A program made the position numbers and the translations under genes. A stretch of 64,000 bases of DNA, from positions 1,364,001-1,428,000 of the forward strand of contig NZ_CAXUQC020000001.1 of NCBI RefSeq assembly GCF_964253025.1. The letters run 5' to 3'. The notes under the pieces are model-generated. The model saw only the letters and a program-made list of their open reading frames with translations, searched no databases and had not been told where the DNA came from. This stretch comes from Rhizobacter sp964253025. GTDB lineage: Bacteria > Pseudomonadota > Gammaproteobacteria > Burkholderiales > Burkholderiaceae_C. This document shows, one piece after another, positions 1 to 6,784 of this stretch (its first letter is position 1; each line of letters opens with the position of its first letter).

Positions 1-317
1 ATGTCCATGTAGAGGCGGGCGCGCGGATTGGTGATCGGAGCATGCACCGCGACGGGGTCGATGTAGTGGATGGGAATGTCGCTCATGCCGTCGCGGGCGA
101 GCAGCATTTCGGTGCGGCGGGTCAGGTCAGCCAACAGGGCTTGCGTGTCGTGCAGGCAACGGGTCACGGACTGCTCGGCCCGGTCGACGACATCGGGCGC
201 CACGCCTCGGAAGTTGCGCGCCCGGTCCAGGCCGTTGAGCAGCTGGCTCAGGTGCAGGAAGTCGCGGCGGTAGCACTGGCGCACGTGTCGGGTTCGGAGT
301 TCGTAGCGCAGCGTCAC
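1..317 (-). CDS. Hypothetical protein, C-terminus cut by window edge
   Basis: A minus-strand frame stays open from a GTG at 315-317 to the window edge, giving about 105 N-terminal residues of a soluble, Arg-rich, mainly helical protein (start VTLRYELRTRHVRQ; near the edge SDIPIHYIDPVAV). The opposite-strand frames look like low-complexity shadows, so this strand is preferred. I do not recognise the family with confidence. The layout of a helical N-terminus followed by a short beta segment faintly recalls DUF1845/AcaB-type proteins of integrative elements, which would fit the transfer genes to the right, but this is an impression only. The GTG start is the only good in-frame choice; no strong Shine-Dalgarno is seen. 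Confidence 0.5.
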   Translation of the reverse strand, partial: MTLRYELRTRHVRQCYRRDFLHLSQLLNGLDRARNFRGVAPDVVDRAEQSVTRCLHDTQALLADLTRRTEMLLARDGMSDIPIHYIDPVAVHAPITNPRARLYMD

Positions 318-558
318 GATGCCACCTGAAAACCCGGGCCCGAAGCCTCTCGCGTCGGGCCACGGCGAGGGGTCGGTGTCGAGCATCTCGATCGGTTGGG
401 TGGTTGATGCCGGTGTGTCGGATTCAGCCGGGTTCGCCGTGTTGAAGGGCCGGGAGTGAAGGAAGGAAGAAGGCACGTCAATCTCCTGGTGAGGTGCTCA
501 CGATAGCGATCGCCGCACGGCGACGGCCTTCGAATCGGGCCTGGAATCAAGGCCGCTC

Positions 559-2433
559 ATGCGGGCGCTGCAGCAGAATGGCGCCATGCAAACCATGTCC
601 TGGTCCCGGTGCCGTGCGGCGATGCGCGAATGGCAGGTGGGCCTCACCCTGCTGGCGGGCGGCGTCGCACTGCTCGTGTCGCTGTCGATGTCCCAATATC
701 TCAACCGTGACCTGCTCGCGGAGTTCGGTGCGGCCTCCCGGCTGCTCGACCGCCAGCAGAGCATCGCGGCCGGGCACGAGTCGGCGCTGGATGGGCTGTT
801 GGCCTTGTCTCGCAGCGTGGCGGCCGAGGGCAACAGTCCGGATGACGTGAATCGTGCTGCCCGTGAACTGCAGAGCTTCTCGCACCGGCTGGGCGTGATG
901 GCCGAGCGCCTCGGGACCGTTCCCGGTTTCGCCACGCGCAGCTCGGTTCAGGAAGCGATCCAGACCCTGCAGGCGTATGTCGCTTCCACGAACACGGCAT
1001 TGGCCGCACCGGGAGACGGCCGCGTGGTCCTCCAGGGCCTTCGGCCCTCCACCCTGGACGCGATGGACGCACTCCTCACGCTCGGTCGCGAGTTGCGAAC
1101 CCATGACGTTGCCGAGCGCATGGGGCAGCAACGCTCCATGGCCACCCTTCGCACGCGGACCCTGGCGCTGACGTATCTGATGTGCCTCATGTTTTCCGTG
1201 ACGGTGGCGATGGCCACCCACTGGGTGCTGCTCGCGCGGCGCGAGGCCCGCATGCGTCGCGAAGTCGATGCGGCGCGCCGTGATGCCGAGGCCGCCACGG
1301 AGCGCGCCGAAGCCGCGGCGCGCGACAAGAGCAAGTTCCTCGGCATGCTCAGCCATGAACTGCTCACGCCGCTGCAGTCGATCATCAGCAGCATGGACAT
1401 CATCGAGTCGCGCGGGCAGGTCGACGCCGGCGAGCCGATCTTCCTGCGCCTTCGCGAAGGCACCCGCGCCCTTCGGGCCCGCATGAGTGATCTCGTCGAC
1501 TTCGCCAAGATGTCCGCCGGCCGGCTGGCCGTCAGCCCGCGAAAGTTCCGGCTCGACCGTCTCGTGGAGGACGTCATCGCGGACCATGAAGAGGCAGTGG
1601 TCCGCAAGGACCTGGATGTTCACTGGGAACCCGGCGCAGGTCTCGCGCAATTCGTCGTGACCGACCCTCGTCGGGTGCGCCAGATCCTCGACAACCTGGT
1701 GTCCAACGCCATCAAGTACACCCAGCGAGGCGGCCTGACGGTCCATGCCGAAGTGGACGCGGAGCGCGGCGAATTGCGATTCGAGGTGCGGGACACCGGC
1801 GTCGGCATTGCGCCCGAGGCACTGGCGCACGTCTTCGATCCCTTCTATCGCGTGGCCTCGAGCACCGAGCTCGCCGAAGGCAGCGGGCTCGGGCTCGCCG
1901 TGGTGCGCAGCCTCGTCGATCTGCTCGATGGTCGCATCGAGGTCGAATCGGTCCCGGGCGAGGGCACGCGGTTCGCGGTGTGGCTCCCGGCGGGCCAAAC
2001 GGGTGCTGCCACGCAGATGCCGGACGTTCCCTCTCCGACGAGCGCTGAGCGGCCGGCCGTGCTCATCGTGGATGACGCCCATGATGTGCGGGCGGCCGTG
2101 GCCGAAGTGGTGCGCTCGCTCGGCTACCAGTCGGCCGAGGCCGGCAGCGCGCGCGAGGCCCTTCGCTCTCTCGCGGAACGTCGTTTCGCCGCCGTGCTCC
2201 TCGACATCGAGCTCCCCGATCTGCGGGGGGACGAGATCGCCCGACAACTGCGCGAGGGTGACGGCCCGAACCGCCAGACCCACCTGGTGATGCTCTCGGC
2301 CTCGAACACCGTCGAGGCCGAAGCGCTTCGGCTGTTCGATGCGCGCGCCGACAAGCCGGTGGAAGCGCGGCAACTCCAGGTCGCCCTTCAACCCGCACTC
2401 GGACATGCCGGCGGGCGAGTCACCCCGGCCTGA
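559..2433 (+). CDS. Hybrid sensor histidine kinase with C-terminal receiver
   Basis: Membrane-bound sensor kinase of 624 residues. Transmembrane helices lie near residues 26-45 and 201-226, framing a ~155-residue helical periplasmic sensor region. A short Ala/Glu-rich coiled coil (228-257) leads to HisKA with H-box SHELLTPLQ (His266). HATPase_c follows with N-box DNLVSNAIKY (~378), G1 DTGVGIAP (~412) and G2 GSGLGLAVV (~441). A receiver domain (~499-612) has VDD acidic residues, phospho-acceptor Asp549 in LLDIELP and Lys599. It should autophosphorylate and pass phosphate to its own receiver; no Hpt domain is present, so the next relay partner is unknown. Translation may begin at ATG 586 (MQTMSW) instead. 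It is convergent with the BetR/receiver regulator 15 bp downstream, a plausible partner. Confidence 0.9.
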   Translation: MRALQQNGAMQTMSWSRCRAAMREWQVGLTLLAGGVALLVSLSMSQYLNRDLLAEFGAASRLLDRQQSIAAGHESALDGLLALSRSVAAEGNSPDDVNRAARELQSFSHRLGVMAERLGTVPGFATRSSVQEAIQTLQAYVASTNTALAAPGDGRVVLQGLRPSTLDAMDALLTLGRELRTHDVAERMGQQRSMATLRTRTLALTYLMCLMFSVTVAMATHWVLLARREARMRREVDAARRDAEAATERAEAAARDKSKFLGMLSHELLTPLQSIISSMDIIESRGQVDAGEPIFLRLREGTRALRARMSDLVDFAKMSAGRLAVSPRKFRLDRLVEDVIADHEEAVVRKDLDVHWEPGAGLAQFVVTDPRRVRQILDNLVSNAIKYTQRGGLTVHAEVDAERGELRFEVRDTGVGIAPEALAHVFDPFYRVASSTELAEGSGLGLAVVRSLVDLLDGRIEVESVPGEGTRFAVWLPAGQTGAATQMPDVPSPTSAERPAVLIVDDAHDVRAAVAEVVRSLGYQSAEAGSAREALRSLAERRFAAVLLDIELPDLRGDEIARQLREGDGPNRQTHLVMLSASNTVEAEALRLFDARADKPVEARQLQVALQPALGHAGGRVTPA

Positions 2434-2448
2434 ACCCGGCGCGGCGGG

Positions 2449-3327
2449 TCAGCGCGGCGCCGAGGCCAGGCCGCGCCGCAGGTAGCTTGCCAACACCGCC
2501 TGACGGAACGGCTTCTCGAAGATACCGACGCCGAACTGCTCCGCGAAGGGAATGAGCGAGCCTTCGGTTTCGGCCCCGGTGTGCAATGCGCCCGTCGTGA
2601 TGGCGATCGGCGCCTTCGGCTGCCGCGCGCGAATGTGGCGAATGGCGGCTTCGGCCGTGCCCCCTCCGATGAGCCAGTCGATCACATACGCCTGCGCCGG
2701 GCGCTGGTTCACCGCCTGCGTGAGGTCCTGACAGGTGCGGTAGCCCTGGACCACCATGCCCTCGGTCTCGAGCGCCAGCGCCACGACGGCCGCCGCCGTA
2801 TCGTCGTCCTCCAGCAAGGCAATGCGCGGCCTCGGCAGGCTGCTGACACGCAGTTGCGCCACGCTGTGGCGGACCTTGCCGGCCACGGCGGCCGCACCCG
2901 ACGGATGGACTTCCCACGCCGAGCCGTTGCGGATGGCGACGAGGTCGCACACATCATCCGCGGCCAACTCCGGACCCGGCACCAGGTGGCCCTGGGCAGG
3001 AAGGCCTGGCAGGCACACGCGAGCGGGCTCGCCGCCGTTGCCGAGGCTGCGATCACCGGGCCCTCGGACCTGCCCGCGCAGTGTTTCGACATCCGTGCCG
3101 AAGTGGTCCGCCAGCACCTTGAGTTCGGACAGCGAGAACGATGACTCGCCCTTGAACTTGCGAAACACGCTGGTCTTCGCCAGTCCCAGAAGTCCGGCCA
3201 CTTCCGCCGTCTGCTTGTGCCGGGCAATCCCTCGGGCCAGCAGAAACACCTTCAGAGCGCCGTAAGGGCCGTCTTCGAGTGATGCGCCGTCGGGCGTCTG
3301 GGAGGACAGGTCGTGTTCGTCGTGCAT
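2449..3327 (-). CDS. BetR-type HTH regulator with C-terminal receiver domain
   Basis: A 292-residue regulator with unusual order: DNA-binding domain first, receiver last. Residues ~22-85 form a helix-turn-helix resembling the BetR family (TAEVAGLLGLAKTSVFRKFKG, then SLSELKVLADHFGTD). A ~75-residue linker follows, then a receiver (~167-285) with LLEDDD acidic residues, phospho-acceptor Asp217 in YVIDWLIGG, Thr244/245 and Lys272 in FEKPF. All key receiver residues are present, although D+1 to D+5 (WLIGG) is atypical. Family assignment of the HTH is from pattern memory. The gene is convergent with the hybrid kinase at 559-2433, which supports pairing, and its start faces the AT-rich promoter region of the FlhDC-like gene, so it may control that promoter (inference). 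Confidence 0.8.
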   Translation of the reverse strand: MHDEHDLSSQTPDGASLEDGPYGALKVFLLARGIARHKQTAEVAGLLGLAKTSVFRKFKGESSFSLSELKVLADHFGTDVETLRGQVRGPGDRSLGNGGEPARVCLPGLPAQGHLVPGPELAADDVCDLVAIRNGSAWEVHPSGAAAVAGKVRHSVAQLRVSSLPRPRIALLEDDDTAAAVVALALETEGMVVQGYRTCQDLTQAVNQRPAQAYVIDWLIGGGTAEAAIRHIRARQPKAPIAITTGALHTGAETEGSLIPFAEQFGVGIFEKPFRQAVLASYLRRGLASAPR

Positions 3328-3371
3328 GGCGTCGCCCGGAAAGTGCCGCGATTATAGGGACCGCAATGAAG

Positions 3372-3388
3372 ATGCGCTGTCAGCGCAT
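3372..3388. promoter_or_regulatory. Perfect palindrome upstream of FlhDC-like gene
   Basis: ATGCGCTG-T-CAGCGCAT is an exact 8+1+8 inverted repeat in the region between the divergent regulator (start 3327) and the activator gene (start 3531). It is a good candidate operator for one of the two flanking regulators. No terminator T-run follows it, so an RNA terminator is unlikely. Confidence 0.5.
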
Positions 3389-3400
3389 TCTGGCGCTATT

Positions 3401-3485
3401 GATTGCAAAACGTATCAAACAGCCAAATAGATTGCGAAAAGAGTGCGATTGCGGAAGAATTGCATTCGTTGGGCGAATTGCAGTT
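3401..3485 (+). repeat. Cluster of ATTGC repeats in promoter region
   Basis: Within an island clearly more AT-rich than its surroundings, the word (G/A)ATTGC recurs at about 3401, 3430, 3447, 3458 and 3476, three of them extended to GATTGC(A/G)(A/G)AA. Spacings are 29, 17, 11 and 18 bp. Located 45-130 bp upstream of the activator start, it may be a multi-site regulator-binding region. The binding protein is unknown. Confidence 0.4.
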
Positions 3486-3530
3486 CTGATTTGTCCCTTG
3501 CCGTTCCACCGTCAGCACACCGGAGAACCC

Positions 3531-4832
3531 ATGGATTCCACCCAGAACGCACTTCACGCCGCCGCCACGGTCGATCAGAAGGATCTCAACGAAGCCGTCG
3601 TCACCGCAGTCGCGGCGGTGGCCCGACAGAACATCCACCACTGCGCGGAGCTGTTCGACATTCCCGTTCGCCTGGCGCAGCGCTTCGCCTCCATGGCGCT
3701 GCAGTCGGAAGACCGGCACAGCATCGTCGACCCGCTCGAAGACCTTGCCACCACGCCCACCGCACTGTGGCGCGTCACCATGACGCTGGACGACGTGGCA
3801 CAGATGCAGCGAGGCCCTGAGGCGGCCGCCAGCCCGCACCTGGAGCGCTACCGCGACGTCGTTGCGTCCCTCAACCAGCAGGTGGTGCTGATGCTCCTTC
3901 GTTACGCCACGCAGCCGCGACTTGCGGCGCTGGTGAGCGGCCTCGGCAGCCAGGCCGTGATGGACGCCATGTCGTCCGCCAGCTGCAGCACGCTGGTCCA
4001 GAGCGCAGGTCACGTGCCCCGACCTCTCATCCGGTTGACCATCAACGAGGTCTACCTCGACCGCGTGTTCTCCACGCTGAGCGGCTATCCCATCGATCCG
4101 ACGCTGCGGGCGCTGGTCGCTCGCACGCTGTGCCGCTGGGACGACTTCGTCGCCATCAGCGACACCGTCGACCGCGAACTCGCCGAGCCCCGCCCGGAGC
4201 GGGTCACCAAGATCGGCAGGCCGACGGCCGTCTTCCTGCCGCCCGGCGAGGCGGACACCATCCGGCAGCTCATTGCCCACGGCGTGAGCACCCGCACGAT
4301 CCTGCAGTTCACCCGGTCGGAGGTCAACTGCGCCCAGGTGCGCCGACTCCGCCGTGCCGCCGACGAGGCGCGTGACAACGAGCCGGAAGCGCAAGAGGCG
4401 CCGCCCGACATCGATCTCCCGCGAACCCATGACAGCAATGCCGCCGTGTGGGGCAGCGCGGTTCGTCGCCTGCTGGTGACGTCCATCTTTGCGCATCAGC
4501 GCGTGCTGGTCTCTCTGGGCCTGCCACCCCATGCCGCCTTTGTCGAGGCGTACGAGTTCTACGCCATCCACCACAAGGACCCCGGCAACCCCTTGTCGCT
4601 GTCACGCCTCATCAGCGCGGTGTTCAGCCCGATGCGAGAAGGGCTGGTCCATCTCGGGCACTGCACCGAGTGCGGCACCATGCACCTGTCTCACGACGGC
4701 CATCACAACGGCATCGAATGCCCGGTGTGCGCATTGGCGAAGTTCAACAAGCTCGGCCGCCCGTCCACCTTTCGGGCCGGTACCTGGGCCGCCGCGTCGG
4801 CGTCCCGTTCGGCCGAGGCGTTGCCCGCCTGA
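3531..4832 (+). CDS. FlhD-FlhC-like fused transcriptional activator
   Basis: A 433-residue protein that I read as FlhD and FlhC homologues in one chain. The C-terminal ~200 residues follow FlhC order: N-terminal HTH-like segment (QLIAHGVSTRTILQFTRSEV, ~246-265), a helical core (TSIFAHQRVLV; EAYEFYAIHH), and a Zn-binding signature Cys378-x2-Cys381-x15-Cys397-x2-Cys400 (HCTECG ... ECPVCAL), as in FlhC. Residues ~108-180 resemble FlhD (LNQQVVLMLLRYATQPRLAAL, then SCSTLVQSAGHVPRPLIRL). Residues ~18-85 may be a second, diverged FlhD-like copy. Start ATG 3531 is preceded by CGGAG. SetDC and AcaDC, FlhDC homologues encoded as two genes, activate transfer operons in SXT and IncC elements. The position ahead of tra/trb genes suggests the same role here. 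The FlhC part is firm, the FlhD parts are probable. Confidence 0.8.
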   Translation: MDSTQNALHAAATVDQKDLNEAVVTAVAAVARQNIHHCAELFDIPVRLAQRFASMALQSEDRHSIVDPLEDLATTPTALWRVTMTLDDVAQMQRGPEAAASPHLERYRDVVASLNQQVVLMLLRYATQPRLAALVSGLGSQAVMDAMSSASCSTLVQSAGHVPRPLIRLTINEVYLDRVFSTLSGYPIDPTLRALVARTLCRWDDFVAISDTVDRELAEPRPERVTKIGRPTAVFLPPGEADTIRQLIAHGVSTRTILQFTRSEVNCAQVRRLRRAADEARDNEPEAQEAPPDIDLPRTHDSNAAVWGSAVRRLLVTSIFAHQRVLVSLGLPPHAAFVEAYEFYAIHHKDPGNPLSLSRLISAVFSPMREGLVHLGHCTECGTMHLSHDGHHNGIECPVCALAKFNKLGRPSTFRAGTWAAASASRSAEALPA

Positions 4833-4960
4833 TGCGGCGGGCCGGCATCGGCCATCCGGCCCTTGCCCCGCTCAGGCAGGCGCTGTTCTGACGGTGCCTG
4901 CTCCCTGCCTCCACGCGAAGGAGCGCGCTTGCGCTGCGCCCCTCGTCAGTCGGGACTGCC

Positions 4961-6784
4961 ATGCTCACCTTCCTCGTTCGCGCCCGTGCCCTTCGCCGCG
5001 ACGGCCCCCGCCAGGCGAAGTGGGCCGCGCTGTTGCGGCGTGCCTTCGCGTCAGCCCACCCATCCCCGCCGCGTCATCGCCCCGATGCTCTGCCCGCCGT
5101 TCCGGCAGACGCTGTCCTGTCACTCGAGGGTGCCGCCGCCGTGCCGCGCTACCCGCCTTGCGACCCCGGCCTTCCGAGCGTGTCAGTCGATGCCGTCCTG
5201 CAAAGCCAGGCGGCCTTGCTCGCACGCCTGCGATTGGTGGTCAATTCGAATGGCGATGCATTCGATGCTCACTACCTGCCCGTCGTGCGACACCTTGCCG
5301 CATGGGTCCATCTTCTCCCCGCCAGCGCCTGCGATCATTTCGCGGCGCCCGGTGGCCTCTTCCGCTACGCCCTCGACATGGGTGTGCACTGCCTGCAGGC
5401 GGCTCAAGGCTGCATGTTCGAGCCCGAGGTCGGCGCACAGGCCCGCCAGGCTGGCGCGCCGCGTTGGCGCTACGCGAGCTTCCTGGCGGGGCTGCTGAGC
5501 CCGTTGCCTTCCGCGCTCGACGCTCTGGTGGTCACCGGGCACGATGGGGTGGAATGGCCCTCATGTGAAGGAAGCTTGTCAGATTGGCTCTGCGCCACCG
5601 CTGCCACTGGCTACCACGCCGGTTGGCACGCCAACCAAGGACTGCTGAGGCCACCGATTCCGTCGACCCTGTCGACCCGCCTGCTGACCGCGATGGTTCC
5701 GGCGGACGCCATGGCTTGGCTGCGGGAGGCCGGTGAGGGCCCGCTCACCGAACTCATCCTGGTCGCCTCGAGCGCATCCGACACCGCGACCGGTACCCTG
5801 GCGCACCTGGTCGAATCCATTCGCACGCGGGTCCTCGAGCTCGATGAAGTCCGGCGCCGGCATCAGGGTCGGCCTCGTTGCGGACATCAACTCGAGTTGC
5901 ACGTTGTGGATGCCATCCGGCACCGCATCGAGTCCCGTCGCTGGCAGCCCATGTCGGATCGGGGGCCGCTGTGGGTCCGGGGCGATGCGGTCTATCTCGA
6001 ATGGCCGACCGCGGCCGAGGCAATCCGACACGACATCGCGCGAAGTGGCGTGCGGGGCATTCCGCTGGCCGCGGCGACGCTGGCCGACATTCTCGGCCGC
6101 GCTGGCCTGCTGACGGCCGCTCCGTCCGGCGGATGGCTGTGGCGGCTGCCGCCGGACGAGCCAGCGGAAGGCGAATGCGGCGCTCACCGCGTTGCCCTGC
6201 GCCTCGCCGTCCCTCACGTCTTCTTGGGTCACGACTGGGCTCTGAACGGCCTGTCGGCCGGCGTGGAGAGCGCCTCGCACCCTGCTGGCCTGGCCGAGCA
6301 GCAGTACCACGGCACTCACCCGCGCTTGGCGCACACCTCCGTTCGACCGCCAGCGATGCTGCAGGGCGGCGCTACGCTTGCCCCGAAGCCGGCCCATGAC
6401 GCGCTGCCGCCGGCAATTGCGCGACGTGCGCTCAACGACCCGGTGCGTTTGCCTGCGGCCGCAGCGCGCAGCGTCGAGGTGAGCCGGTTCGTCGCCCACT
6501 GCCAGCAGGCACTGTCAGAGCGCAACGAGCGCATGGTCTGTCGCCTGCCCGACGGCCGGCTGGGCGTTGCGGCCACCTTTCCGGTCAAGGGCGGGATCGA
6601 CCTGCATGTGCTGCTGGCCCAACTCGAGCGGCTCGAATGGCTCGGTCGCGTGGGCGGAGGTCGCGGTGGCGCGCCCATGGGCATGCTCGCGATGGCGGAC
6701 GGCCCGGCGCTTGGCTTTGTGCTGCAGGCCGATGTGCTGCCCAGGCTCGGCCTTGGCGACGGCATGACGACATGCAGCGGCTGA
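4961..6784 (+). CDS. TraI_2/MobH-like relaxase homologue with degenerate active site
   Basis: A 607-residue protein recognised as a TraI_2 (MobH relaxase) homologue by YLPVVRHLAAWVHLLPAS (~105), APGGLFRYALDMGVHCLQAA (~129-148), RWRYASFLAGLL (~168) and EGSLSDWL (~203). A C-terminal TraI-like winged region lies at ~505-600. In MobH relaxases known to me, the first site carries clustered His residues and GGLFRH, and the second reads LLHD-x-GK. Here these positions are DHF, GGLFRY and LLSPLPSA, so the His/HD metal ligands are lost. The gene probably encodes a catalytically altered or inactive relaxase. Its 3' end overlaps the TraD-like gene by 13 bp, implying coupled translation. Confidence 0.75.
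   Translation: MLTFLVRARALRRDGPRQAKWAALLRRAFASAHPSPPRHRPDALPAVPADAVLSLEGAAAVPRYPPCDPGLPSVSVDAVLQSQAALLARLRLVVNSNGDAFDAHYLPVVRHLAAWVHLLPASACDHFAAPGGLFRYALDMGVHCLQAAQGCMFEPEVGAQARQAGAPRWRYASFLAGLLSPLPSALDALVVTGHDGVEWPSCEGSLSDWLCATAATGYHAGWHANQGLLRPPIPSTLSTRLLTAMVPADAMAWLREAGEGPLTELILVASSASDTATGTLAHLVESIRTRVLELDEVRRRHQGRPRCGHQLELHVVDAIRHRIESRRWQPMSDRGPLWVRGDAVYLEWPTAAEAIRHDIARSGVRGIPLAAATLADILGRAGLLTAAPSGGWLWRLPPDEPAEGECGAHRVALRLAVPHVFLGHDWALNGLSAGVESASHPAGLAEQQYHGTHPRLAHTSVRPPAMLQGGATLAPKPAHDALPPAIARRALNDPVRLPAAAARSVEVSRFVAHCQQALSERNERMVCRLPDGRLGVAATFPVKGGIDLHVLLAQLERLEWLGRVGGGRGGAPMGMLAMADGPALGFVLQADVLPRLGLGDGMTTCSG

Noticed and set aside
547..2406. 619-codon minus-strand open frame over the histidine kinase
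   Set aside because: It is a His/Arg/Gly-rich antisense shadow typical of GC-rich genes; the plus strand encodes a complete kinase with all motifs.
3531..4832. Flagellar master regulator role for the FlhDC-like gene
   Set aside because: No flagellar or chemotaxis genes are nearby; the neighbours are transfer genes, so a mobile-element activator is a better fit.
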